Part shown: piece after piece, positions 36,101 through 43,814 of the stretch | How positions within the stretch are numbered: position 1 is the stretch's first letter | How the letters are laid out: every line of letters starts with the position of its first letter | Source of the DNA: Ferruginibacter yonginensis | GTDB taxonomy: Bacteria > Bacteroidota > Bacteroidia > Chitinophagales > Chitinophagaceae | Length of the DNA: 64,000 nucleotides | Assembly: GCF_042651465.1 (NCBI RefSeq) | Contig: NZ_JBHSCZ010000002.1 | Span: forward strand, 62,001-126,000 | Direction of reading: 5' to 3' | Notes under the pieces: model-generated | Told to the model about the DNA's origin: nothing | Database searches by the model: none | Seen by the model: the letters and a program-made list of their open reading frames with translations, nothing else | Position numbers and translations under genes: made by a program

Positions 36101-37475
36101 TATCGTGGTAATAAAATGAAATACCATCGCTAGCAGGGTAAATTAAAATGGCTTGCCATGTATTATTTTCTGCATTAAAGTATTCGCAATTTTGTGGTAA
36201 TTGTGTATTTTGAGCTTGTTGCAATGCATTGTAAAATGGTTCGTTGGTTAACGATGGGTACATTACACCAATGTTTTTACCTAACAACTCATGGGCGTTT
36301 TTACCATACAATTGTTCAGCAGCTTTGTTTAAATAAGTATAGTTCCAATTAACATCTAAAGCAACAAATGCATCTGCAATACGTTCGTAAAAAAAAGTTA
36401 ACTCTGCTGCTTTTTGATTTACTTGTTGTTGCAAATTTTCAGATAGAGCGGTAAGGCGTTGTTGCAAAGCCACCCTTTTTGAAATGTTTCTAATAGTAGC
36501 AATAACACCAATCACTTCTTGCTGGGCATTTTTAAAAAAAGAGCTATTTACTTCTACATAAAAAGCAGTACCATTTTTATGATGATGTATTGCTTCGCCA
36601 TTTTGAATTTGTATGTTGTTATCAATTGGTTGCGTTGTATTATTGGTTGGCTGTTGCAATACTTTTAATACTTCGTTAATAGGTTTATTTTTAACCTCTT
36701 CAAAAGTATAGCCATATAACTCTGCCGCAAAGCCATTCCATTCAGTAATGAAGCCATTGGTATCAGTCGTTATAATAGCATCAGATATATTGTTTAGTAA
36801 AGATGAATTGTACTCGAGTATATTAATGATGGCTGCCGACTTACTATAATCTTTTCTAATAATTACATAACTAGTGGCACCTGTAATAACAAAAACAATG
36901 GCTAATGTTATTGATAAAAGTGTTAACCAATCAGCATTTTTTTGATTTGTTTGATTGTACTCGTTTAACTTATTACGTTGATCGTTTACCAAATTACTTA
37001 ATGGCTGTATCGCAGCATCCATCAGTGTTTTATCAGTAATGTCATCATTTATAAATGTAGATGAATCAACACCAATAACCCTCCTACTTTCTACTACTTT
37101 ATTTGTGTGGGCAATTTTAAATTCAATTTGTTTTTTTAAATTATTGATGGCACTGCTATCAACGTTTATTGGAATATTAAAATAGCGTAACTCTTTTAAT
37201 GTGCGGTTAACATCAGTAACTGCATTTTGATATTCTTTTAAAAAAACAGCATCGCCTGTGGCTACATACACCCTTTTTACAGTTTCAATAGTTTGTAGCT
37301 TAATTAGTGTATTTTCTAAATATTGCAAAGTAACCAGTGTGGCATTTTCTTTTTTATTTTCAGCAGCAGTATTACTGATATTGATGTAAATCAGTATTAA
37401 TAAAATGCCAGTAATAATAATGGAGCTAAAAAAAATGAGTTTTAAATTATAAGGTATACTAATCTGCTTCATCAA
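33126..37475 (-). CDS. Multi-PAS sensor histidine kinase
   Basis: 1449 residues. Order: membrane helix (about 12-32), a CHASE3-like periplasmic helical domain (about 33-180), a second helix (LLSITLAIVFVITGATSYVI), then about eight PAS domains, recognisable by segments such as SDAIITTDTNGFITEWNGFA, MVGVYIRKQNKLLYVNPKFA and SDGIIITNEEGIIYDVNEKI. The kinase core is of the HisKA_3 type, with the phospho-acceptor His in REIHDELGQQLTGLKMDI and an HATPase with DNGIGFK. It signals to the NarL-type regulator encoded just downstream. The large number of PAS domains suggests integration of several redox or small-molecule inputs. Confidence 0.93.
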   Translation of the reverse strand: MMKQISIPYNLKLIFFSSIIITGILLILIYINISNTAAENKKENATLVTLQYLENTLIKLQTIETVKRVYVATGDAVFLKEYQNAVTDVNRTLKELRYFNIPINVDSSAINNLKKQIEFKIAHTNKVVESRRVIGVDSSTFINDDITDKTLMDAAIQPLSNLVNDQRNKLNEYNQTNQKNADWLTLLSITLAIVFVITGATSYVIIRKDYSKSAAIINILEYNSSLLNNISDAIITTDTNGFITEWNGFAAELYGYTFEEVKNKPINEVLKVLQQPTNNTTQPIDNNIQIQNGEAIHHHKNGTAFYVEVNSSFFKNAQQEVIGVIATIRNISKRVALQQRLTALSENLQQQVNQKAAELTFFYERIADAFVALDVNWNYTYLNKAAEQLYGKNAHELLGKNIGVMYPSLTNEPFYNALQQAQNTQLPQNCEYFNAENNTWQAILIYPASDGISFYYHDITSRKDAELNLKKVHEKLSFHINNTPLAIIEFDANMKITQWSEKAQELFGLSDADVFSPEFNVTQIIYEPDVQLVFEAMLPLSSHQSSSIIIKNRNITKSGNIIFCEWYNSVLKDDDNNVIGILSLVKDVTNDSINQLQLKNAEAKFRGLVEQSMVGVYIRKQNKLLYVNPKFAEIFGYTEAEILDDFSSYTLVHESDVEHTKLQFKKYNDGVTKFHHYEFLGVKKDGTKINIEVFGTLTTLNNEEVVIGSIIDITDRKKAIDKLKISEDALRSANERFEIVSKATNDIIWDWDMQTHELKGNEIFQHFFNVAPHQSLKFEDFLKRVPIAQVELLRQKLIAVLKQQETLITYDYTLMNTDGSENYFYNRAYIMYNSEGRAYRMIGAMQDVTARKQVEQQLLFENQLSESIINSLPGVFYLFDKNGQFKRWNKNVETVTGYNAAEMATLNPLQLFVDDQKILVHQKIMSVFENGTDNVEAFLTTKNGNLIPFYFTGMRIVYKGEPCLLGIGLDISEKVKSQEALIKSEEKFRTLVQQASDGIIITNEEGIIYDVNEKIASLTGYSLQELSVMNVNDIFYEDTVLKKSFRYREMTSGMVFLSERIIKRKNGKFINVEVSAKQLSDGRFQKIIRDITERKMVEEALIISEKKYRILFNENPMPMWILSLPERKFIDVNAAAIASYGYTREAFLQMHLADIHPEKNWQFDDSLLYKDGGVVRHQGIWNHQKKDGTIIKVNVISHNIMYDGASAILALANDITVKFEAEANLKKSHEALRELASHLEAVREQERTHIAREIHDELGQQLTGLKMDISWLNKKIRSEDAAIQQKMKDAIDLIDQTVISVRRISTQLRPSILDDLGLIAAMEWQCEEFEKRSGIQSKIISNITEINIGADVATGLFRIFQESLTNVSRHAKATQVITNFMKYDDHITLIIEDNGIGFKEVEIANKKTLGLLGMKERVLLINGTYEINGQSGKGTSVIITVPLFNNNQN

Positions 37476-37651
37476 AAATTATTTACTACAGGTTATATAC
37501 AAAACTGCCGATGTTATAAACGAAAATGCTGTTTATGTAATGTTAGTTGGTATATAGCAATTTACTTATAAATTAACCATTTGAAAACTATATAATTAAT
37601 TGTCATAAAAAATGCCATAATAAGAAAATTAAATATTGATGGCAGAATGCT

Positions 37652-37659
37652 TAGTTTTG
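37652..37659 (+). promoter_or_regulatory. -7 promoter element TAGTTTTG before the HipA-like operon
   Basis: TAGTTTTG matches TAnnTTTG, 25 bp before the ATG at 37685. The nearest TTG is only 13 bp upstream, so support is moderate. Confidence 0.4.
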
Positions 37660-37684
37660 AGCCATTAACCCTAAATAACTAACC

Positions 37685-38314
37685 ATGACATCATTTCTTT
37701 TAATTGACGACCATACTGTTGTACGTACTGGAGTAAAGATACTTTTGGCTGATTTATTTATGGATATTCAAATTGCAGAGGCAAAAGATGGCGAATCTGC
37801 TTTGTTGCTTTTACAGCAACAATCGTTTGATATGGTGATGCTTGATATACAAATGCCCAATACTGATACATTTGCGCTGATGGAAACGTTTAAATTACTT
37901 TACCCCTCCATTAAAGTGCTGGTGTTTTCCATGAGTCCCGAAAATATTTTTGCCATGCGCTTTTTAAAAGCAGGCGCTTTGGGTTTTATAAGTAAAGATG
38001 CTCCTTTAGATGAAATTAAAATAGCTATCAAAAAAGTATTAAGTGGTAAAAAGTATATGAGTGAAGCTATGTTGTTTTCTTTAGCCGATGGTGATAATAT
38101 TAAAAAAGGCAATAACCCTTTTAGCATTTTATCAACTCGAGAATTTGAAATTGTTACAATGATGCTCAATGGCAAAACTTTGAGTAATATTGCAGCTGAT
38201 TTAAGCCTAGGCACCTCTACTGTTGGCACCCATAAAAGTCGCATTTTCACCAAACTTAAGGTAACCAACTTGCTAGAGTTAAAACAATTGGCTGATTCAT
38301 TTGAAACCAAATAA
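37685..38314 (+). CDS. NarL/LuxR-type response regulator heading the HipA-like operon
   Basis: 209 residues. Receiver with acidic residues IDDH (7-10), phospho-acceptor Asp54 (MLDIQMPNTDTF) and Lys in FISKDAPLDE. The LuxR helix-turn-helix runs from LSTREFEIVTMMLNGKTLSN to the end. It is divergent from the eight-PAS kinase, so it could be a second output of that kinase. Its TAA is followed at once by the ATG of the HipA-like gene (zero bp), so these are co-transcribed and probably translationally coupled. Confidence 0.92.
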   Translation: MTSFLLIDDHTVVRTGVKILLADLFMDIQIAEAKDGESALLLLQQQSFDMVMLDIQMPNTDTFALMETFKLLYPSIKVLVFSMSPENIFAMRFLKAGALGFISKDAPLDEIKIAIKKVLSGKKYMSEAMLFSLADGDNIKKGNNPFSILSTREFEIVTMMLNGKTLSNIAADLSLGTSTVGTHKSRIFTKLKVTNLLELKQLADSFETK

Positions 38315-39100
38315 ATGCTATCATTAAGAACCGTTCAAGTAAACAGATATGTAACACCTTTGAGAGAAGGTGGCTCATTACCAGGCATTGCCGAAGCTGA
38401 TGATGGTTTTTTATATGTAGTAAAATTTAGAGGTGCAGGGCAAGGCTGCAAAGCACTTATTGCAGAACTACTAGGGGGCGAAATAGCTCGAAAACTGGGT
38501 TTTAAAATACCCGAAATTGTTTTTGCCCAATTAGATGAAGCCTTTGGCCGTACTGAAGGCGATGAGGAAATACAAGATTTATTACGTGCCAGCGAAGGGG
38601 GTAATTTAGCCTTACATTATTTAAGTGGTGCTTTAACATACGACCCAGCAGTGATTACAGTTGACGCAACATTAGCCTCTAAAATTGTATGGCTCGATAG
38701 TTTTATAATGAATGTTGATAGAACTTGCAGAAATACTAATATGTTATGGTGGAAAAAAGAATTATGGCTCATTGATCATGGAGCCGCTTTTTATTTTCAC
38801 CACTCATGGGATAATCCTGAAAAGCAAGCACAGTCGCCATTCAGCATGATTAAAGACCATGTATTGTTACCACAAGCCAGCGAATTAGCCATTGTAAATG
38901 AAACGTATCAGCAGCTATTAACCCCAACTTTTTTTGAAGAAGTGGTGTCACTCATACCCGATGAATGGTTGCTCGTTGATGCACCTTTCGCCACAATTGC
39001 TGAACACCGAAATGCCTATGTACAATTTTTAACCAACCGTTTAAGTGCTGCCACTATTTTTATAAACCAAGCCAACCATGCAAGAGAAACACTTATATGA
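38315..39100 (+). CDS. HipA-like kinase domain protein (HipA_2 type)
   Basis: 261 residues, shorter than E. coli HipA (440) because it lacks the N-terminal subdomain. Kinase features are complete by eye: Lys37 in YVVKFRGAGQGCKALIAELL (ATP-binding), catalytic Asp135 with Asn140 in MNVDRTCRNTN, which keeps the D-x4-N spacing of HipA, and Asp154 in LIDHGAAF as the metal-binding DFG-like residue. No HipB-like antitoxin is present. Its 3' end overlaps the DUF3037 gene by 23 bp. HipA phosphorylates a tRNA synthetase in E. coli; the target here is unknown. The regulator just upstream is the only DNA-binding neighbour in the operon. Confidence 0.88.
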   Translation: MLSLRTVQVNRYVTPLREGGSLPGIAEADDGFLYVVKFRGAGQGCKALIAELLGGEIARKLGFKIPEIVFAQLDEAFGRTEGDEEIQDLLRASEGGNLALHYLSGALTYDPAVITVDATLASKIVWLDSFIMNVDRTCRNTNMLWWKKELWLIDHGAAFYFHHSWDNPEKQAQSPFSMIKDHVLLPQASELAIVNETYQQLLTPTFFEEVVSLIPDEWLLVDAPFATIAEHRNAYVQFLTNRLSAATIFINQANHARETLI

Positions 39101-39464
39101 ATACGCTGTAATTAGGTTGGTACCGCATGTTGAAAGAGAAGAATTTATCAACGTGGGGGTAGTGCTTTTTTGCAAACAACAACAATTTTTACAAACCATT
39201 TTTACAAATAATTACCAACGTATTCAACATTTTTGTTCAAAAATTGAGCTGGAAGAAACCATCAGCTATTTTCAAGCATTTCAACAAATTTGTGAAGGCA
39301 CTGCTGTAAATAGCCCCATTAGTCAATTACCAGCTATCAATAGGTTTAGGTGGCTTACTGCCAATAGAAGCACTATTATTCAAACATCAAAAGTACACCC
39401 AGGGTTTTGTATTAATGCAGGCGAAACGCTTCAACAATTATTTGAAGCCTACGTTACCAATTAA
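39078..39464 (+). CDS. DUF3037 family protein
   Basis: 128 residues. The N-terminus YEYAVIRLVPHVEREEFINVGVVLF and the later RFRWLTANRSTIIQTSKVHPG are the two family signatures. It starts inside the HipA-like gene (23-bp overlap), so translation is coupled. The pairing of HipA_2 and DUF3037 genes recurs in many bacteria to my knowledge, which implies a joint function, but none has been established that I know of. It could be a partner, modulator or target of the kinase. Confidence 0.88.
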   Translation: MQEKHLYEYAVIRLVPHVEREEFINVGVVLFCKQQQFLQTIFTNNYQRIQHFCSKIELEETISYFQAFQQICEGTAVNSPISQLPAINRFRWLTANRSTIIQTSKVHPGFCINAGETLQQLFEAYVTN

Positions 39465-39545
39465 TATTACTACGCCAAAAATCACTCTCCCAACTTTTAC
39501 TGAAAACTCACCCAAATGAGGTATAAAAGCCTTTAGTAGCAATAG

Positions 39546-39553
39546 TAGTTTTG
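39546..39553 (+). promoter_or_regulatory. -7 promoter element TAGTTTTG of the exported-protein island
   Basis: TAGTTTTG matches TAnnTTTG and lies 15 bp before the ATG at 39569, which is a suitable leader length. It is the clearest start signal of the run of genes that follows. Confidence 0.5.
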
Positions 39554-39568
39554 TGTTTCAATTATTTC

Positions 39569-40048
39569 ATGAAGCACAAGGCAATCATATTACACATTAT
39601 TACCTATTTAATACTTTTTAGTAGTAACGGTACAGCAAATACACCATACATTCCAACAAAAAAAATTAGCCTTGTAAGAAACGGCATTATTCAATTTTCA
39701 TGCTTTAACCATCAATACAAACTAAATGTAATCATGGTTAAAAAACCCAATGATAAGGGGTACGATATTACATCAGCCGTTAACAATAATCAACAAAATA
39801 TATTGATATCACTCACACATACTAATAATGGTGTGCAGCCTTTTTTAAACCAACAAAACCAAAGTAGCATTTGGCTGAATAACAAAACGTATTTGTTGAA
39901 TAATGGGCAAATTGAACTCACTGCAGAAGGTAAAATATTATCGGGTGCTTTCAATGCAAAACTTTTTGAAGAAGATGGCAAAGGTGGTTACAAAACCAGC
40001 ACTACACAGCATATCAATGGTTCATTTTCAGGCATCATCATTCCATAA
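39569..40048 (+). CDS. Small exported protein, paralogue family member 1
   Basis: ATG at 39569 gives 159 residues with a signal-like N-terminus (KHKAIILHIITYLILFSSNG). An earlier TTG lies within the promoter and is unlikely. The C-terminal half (SSIWLNNKTYLLNNGQIELT, then EGKILSGAFNAKLFEEDGKG, ending INGSFSGIIIP) aligns by eye with the gene at 45547-46047 and more loosely with the one at 43232-43798. The shared pattern is a beta-rich module closing with a short I-x-IP tail. Function unknown. First gene of the exported-protein island. Confidence 0.65.
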   Translation: MKHKAIILHIITYLILFSSNGTANTPYIPTKKISLVRNGIIQFSCFNHQYKLNVIMVKKPNDKGYDITSAVNNNQQNILISLTHTNNGVQPFLNQQNQSSIWLNNKTYLLNNGQIELTAEGKILSGAFNAKLFEEDGKGGYKTSTTQHINGSFSGIIIP

Positions 40049-40059
40049 ACTAAACAGGT

Positions 40060-40719
40060 ATGAAAAATATTATAGTTATTATTTTTTTTAGTTTCATGTT
40101 GTTACAGGCTTGTAATACACCTTATTACAGTACTGTAAATAATATGCAAGGGCAACCTGCTATACTCACCCTTACCAATGGCCAACAATTAAATGGCAAA
40201 ATAAGCATTAAAACTTTTGATGATTACAGCTCCGTAAACCGCATTCAATTTGCCGAAGGTGCTAGCAATGCGTATAAAGATTACTTCATAAACAACATCA
40301 AAAACATATATTTAAACGGAAGCACTTATTGCGTTAAAACATTGATTGGTAGCCGCTTTTGGGGTGGTGATGCTAATAGGTTTGTAAAGCAACTTACACA
40401 GCCAGGCGGTAAAATGGATTTATATCAAAATGAAAAACTAACCCGTAATAATAGCACTGGTAAAGATGAGCTAACTACTGAATATTTTATACAACTACCT
40501 GGTGCTGCTAATAACGAAATATACAGTGTAGAGAGCAACAAGTTTACGCCCAATTTTGATGATAAAATGAGTGCTATTGTAAGTGATTGCGCCAGTTTAG
40601 CAGCCAAAATAAAATCGAAAGATAAAAACTACTTCTACCCTTTTGTAGTGAGCAATGGCGATTTACGTCGTAAAGCTGTACTACTACAAATCATAAATGA
40701 CTATAATAATTGTAAATAA
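40060..40719 (+). CDS. Lipoprotein, unknown
   Basis: 219 residues with a lipoprotein signal (IIFFSFMLLQAC, Cys18). The next part PAILTLTNGQQLNGKISIKT suggests a small beta domain, with the N-terminal half otherwise beta-rich and the last 60 residues helical (SAIVSDCASLAAKIKSKDKN). No recognised family. It is 11 bp downstream of the first island gene and 5 bp upstream of an LGFP-repeat gene, so likely in one transcript. Confidence 0.65.
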   Translation: MKNIIVIIFFSFMLLQACNTPYYSTVNNMQGQPAILTLTNGQQLNGKISIKTFDDYSSVNRIQFAEGASNAYKDYFINNIKNIYLNGSTYCVKTLIGSRFWGGDANRFVKQLTQPGGKMDLYQNEKLTRNNSTGKDELTTEYFIQLPGAANNEIYSVESNKFTPNFDDKMSAIVSDCASLAAKIKSKDKNYFYPFVVSNGDLRRKAVLLQIINDYNNCK

Positions 40720-40724
40720 AAAAT

Positions 40725-41885
40725 ATGAAACAAACAGCAGTAATAATAACCATTCTATTCAGCCAATTAAGCTTTGGCCAAAAGGTAATTTACGGTACTA
40801 CCACTAACCCAAACAACCCTGTTGATGTACAAGCAGCAGAAAAAATATTGAGCAAAATAAAAGCACTCAATATTAAAACATCATCGTTCGTTTTAAATGC
40901 AACAAATGATGTAGTTGAGTTATCGTACGTATACCACACTATAGTAAATAATTCCATCAGCATTTATTATGTAAAGCCGCCTTATAGAAAAGGAGCGTTG
41001 TATAAAGATGAAGCATTTGCACTATGGAAAGCCATAAGAGAAGAGTTTTATAATGTTGAATTAGTAAATAAAGCTAAAATTTTAGGCTATCCAATTAGTG
41101 ATGAGTTTAAAACACCCAACAAACCAGGTGCTGGTCAGCATTTTAATGCTGGCAGTATTTATTGGAGTGCCAATACTGGCGCCAATGAAATACATGGAGC
41201 AATAAGAGATAAATGGAAAAATTTGGGTTGGGAAAATAGCTTTTTAGGCTTTCCAAAAACAGGCGAATTAACTACTAGCGATAAGTTTGGCCGCTACAAT
41301 TTATTTGAAGGTGGTGCTATTTATTTTCACCCCAACCTTGGTACCTATAGCATACCTAATTTAATTTACAATGTGTGGGATAAAGAAGGTAAAGAAAGAG
41401 GTAAACTAGGCTACCCTACTAGTGACGAAATCATTAAAAACAATAACTCAGTTCAATATTTTGAGTTTGGTGCAGTAATTTCTACTAAAGCCAGTGCTTA
41501 CAAAATCATATACAATTCATCAAGAAATACACGTGGATTATACAACAAGTGGAGAGAAACTGGAGGTGTAAATTCTTATCTTGGTGACTTAGTAACACCC
41601 AACCGTGGTTACCCTAAAATTAGAATCTCTCAATTTGCCGAATTTGAAAAGGGGTTTATATATGAAAGTATTGTAAAACAACCCAATAGCAAATTTGATA
41701 AAGAAGATGCCTTCGTTATTCTCAAAGGACCGATTTTTGATTATTACGCCTCTAAAAAATGGGAACAAGGCCCTCTTGGTTTACCTATAAGCGATGAATA
41801 CTCTTTCGGTGATGGCGTAGCACAAAATTTTCAAGGCGGCATTATTTATTATACCAAAGCACTGGGTGCATTTGAACGTAAATAA
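40725..41885 (+). CDS. Secreted LGFP-repeat protein
   Basis: 386 residues with a signal peptide (KQTAVIITILFSQLSFG, cut before QKV). About five LGFP-type repeats are readable, each with a L-G-[YF]-P-x-[ST]-[DG]-E core, an aromatic F-x-x-G pattern and G-x-I-Y, for example LGYPISDEFKTPNKPGAGQ, LGFPKTGELTTSDKFGRY, LGYPTSDEIIKNN and LGLPISDEYSFGDG. LGFP repeats are known mainly from cell-surface proteins of actinobacteria, where they may bind the wall. Here they are on an exported Bacteroidota protein, followed by a second such gene. No catalytic motif is visible. Confidence 0.85.
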   Translation: MKQTAVIITILFSQLSFGQKVIYGTTTNPNNPVDVQAAEKILSKIKALNIKTSSFVLNATNDVVELSYVYHTIVNNSISIYYVKPPYRKGALYKDEAFALWKAIREEFYNVELVNKAKILGYPISDEFKTPNKPGAGQHFNAGSIYWSANTGANEIHGAIRDKWKNLGWENSFLGFPKTGELTTSDKFGRYNLFEGGAIYFHPNLGTYSIPNLIYNVWDKEGKERGKLGYPTSDEIIKNNNSVQYFEFGAVISTKASAYKIIYNSSRNTRGLYNKWRETGGVNSYLGDLVTPNRGYPKIRISQFAEFEKGFIYESIVKQPNSKFDKEDAFVILKGPIFDYYASKKWEQGPLGLPISDEYSFGDGVAQNFQGGIIYYTKALGAFERK

Positions 41886-41905
41886 TCAATACATAAATTA
41901 TAAAA

Positions 41906-43054
41906 ATGAAAGCGTTATTAGTCATCCTACTATGCTCTATTTGTAATAAACAAATAGTTGCTCAGCTCAATTCAACACCTGCAAATACAACATACGATAT
42001 TGCACAAATGATTTCAGTTAAAGCCAAACAAAAAAATTTAGGCGCTATACATACTGAAAGCAACATTATGAGGCCTACAGCAGGCAAAGGTGGCTATTTT
42101 TTAAGGTACGAAAAAGGTTGGGTATACTACAACCCTAGGCTCAACCAAGCATTTGCTATTTGGGGCGAAACCATGAAAAAATACCAAGCTGCCAATTATG
42201 AAATGGGCTGGCTTGGCTTTCCCACAACCGATCCTAAAAATACCCCTAACCGAACAGGCACTTACCAACATTTTGATGGTGGCAGTATATATTATAGCCC
42301 TACAACTGGCTATCATAGTATAGGTGGTGCGTTTAAAGATTATTGGTCAAAAAAAGGTTGGGAAAATAGTGCCGAGTTGGGATTTCCTACAACTGACGAA
42401 GTTGAAATTTTTATTGATGGTTACACACGTTACCAACAATTTGAAAAAGGTACTTTATTTTTTGCGCCAAACAAACCAGTGTTGTATAGCAATAATCCAA
42501 ATGCTGTAACACCACCAAAAGATAACTCAAACCAATTTGAACTCACTTTTACACCTATGAGTATATCTGGTAAAGAAAATGGTGCTTTAGAAATTGTAGA
42601 CTACATTGATTTATATGGTTGGATGGATATTAGAGTGTACCAAGGTAATGGCACAGAAGTAATAGACGCCGATGGCAAATCATTTTCCTTATTCAACATC
42701 GATAAATCTCGATACTTAAATGAAGAAACTAGTAGCAGAGGTAAATTAAGTTTTGTTGAAAATAATAATCAATATAAAAGATTCTACAACTTATCTCAAA
42801 CCCAAATAAATGACAATGCATATATACGAATTACTTATTGGCTAAACGATCATGATGAAACGAGCGCTGATGATTATTTAAAACTACAGAACAACAACGG
42901 CTCATGGCGTTATAACAATGGTAACCATCCGTACAAAGAAATAAAACTGAAAGAAATTATAAGAAACAATAACATATTAAACATAAATGATCACTTAACC
43001 GATGGCTCAGATTACGTGAACATAAAATATAAATTACAAATAAAAAATCTTTGA
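41906..43054 (+). CDS. Secreted LGFP-repeat protein with C-terminal beta domain
   Basis: 382 residues with a signal peptide (KALLVILLCSICNKQIVA). The first half has three LGFP-type repeats (LGFPTTDPKNTPNRTGTY, LGFPTTDEVEIFIDGYTRY and a degenerate one). After residue ~205 the sequence changes to a beta-rich domain (QFELTFTPMSISGKENGALE, VYQGNGTEVIDADGK, NDNAYIRITYWLNDHDETSA) that I do not recognise; its acidic loops could bind a cation. It follows the first LGFP gene by 20 bp. The pair looks like a duplication followed by divergence. Confidence 0.82.
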   Translation: MKALLVILLCSICNKQIVAQLNSTPANTTYDIAQMISVKAKQKNLGAIHTESNIMRPTAGKGGYFLRYEKGWVYYNPRLNQAFAIWGETMKKYQAANYEMGWLGFPTTDPKNTPNRTGTYQHFDGGSIYYSPTTGYHSIGGAFKDYWSKKGWENSAELGFPTTDEVEIFIDGYTRYQQFEKGTLFFAPNKPVLYSNNPNAVTPPKDNSNQFELTFTPMSISGKENGALEIVDYIDLYGWMDIRVYQGNGTEVIDADGKSFSLFNIDKSRYLNEETSSRGKLSFVENNNQYKRFYNLSQTQINDNAYIRITYWLNDHDETSADDYLKLQNNNGSWRYNNGNHPYKEIKLKEIIRNNNILNINDHLTDGSDYVNIKYKLQIKNL

Positions 43055-43116
43055 TAGTGTAATGAGGTTAAAGCTTCAACATTATCCATTAATGTAACAT
43101 TAGTTTCCAGCTTTCT

Positions 43117-43176
43117 GTAGTAGTGCCGCCACAAAGGTTATTATAATGTAAATTAAATAAAAGCGGCAGCTACTAC
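43117..43176. repeat. Long inverted repeat between island genes
   Basis: GTAGTAGTGCCGC (from 43117) and GCGGCAGCTACTAC (43163-43176) pair over about 13 bases with a one-base bulge, around a 33-base loop. No T-run follows, so it is not a typical terminator. It could be a processing or regulatory hairpin, or a remnant of a mobile element. Confidence 0.45.
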
Positions 43177-43231
43177 TGCCAATCTGGGTTAGGCTTAACA
43201 GTTGTTCAATTTTCATCAAAAAAAATTCGAT

Positions 43232-43798
43232 ATGAAAAAACAAATAATATACATAACAACCATCATCTTTATTAGTTGCAATGCAAACAATGTTGCGCCT
43301 GTAAATACCACTGAAAAAACAAGTAACACCATCACCGAAACTTCTCAAAAACCTAATACCACATCACCGCAAATAACTGCCATTTTTAAAGGACAAACAT
43401 TAAACCTTGTAGGCAAAATTACAACACAGTGCAATGCTAATAATGATTGCAACAGCACCATAATGGTAAAGCAAAAAAATAGCGATAACAACATCATGTA
43501 TGAGCTAGTAGCTGTATTAAACAAACAAATTAGCGTTGGTACATTTACCCTTACATCAAACTTATTCGGCAATTTTATTGATGCAGTTAATACCATTACT
43601 AAAGGCGAAGGCGAATACAAATACAGCACACCAACAAGTTACAAACAAAAAGGAGGCAGCATCACTTTCACCAATGTTACTGATAGTTTGGTGAGCGGCA
43701 GCTTTATATTAAACGTATATAAACTGAGCGATACTACTGTTACAGAAACCATACAAGGCAACATCATCAACTTACCAATAAAAGCCATTAACGAATAA
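43232..43798 (+). CDS. Lipoprotein, paralogue family member 2
   Basis: The start at 43232 gives 188 residues with a lipoprotein signal (KKQIIYITTIIFISC, Cys16) and a Thr/Asn/Pro linker. The region GGSITFTNVTDSLVSGSFIL, ending QGNIINLPIKAINE, matches the C-terminal pattern of the genes at 39569 and 45547. The middle part has a Cys pair (QCNANNDCNSTIMV). Function unknown. Preceded by a 177-bp gap holding the inverted repeat. Confidence 0.65.
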   Translation: MKKQIIYITTIIFISCNANNVAPVNTTEKTSNTITETSQKPNTTSPQITAIFKGQTLNLVGKITTQCNANNDCNSTIMVKQKNSDNNIMYELVAVLNKQISVGTFTLTSNLFGNFIDAVNTITKGEGEYKYSTPTSYKQKGGSITFTNVTDSLVSGSFILNVYKLSDTTVTETIQGNIINLPIKAINE

Positions 43799-43814
43799 TA
43801 AAAAATATACTACA

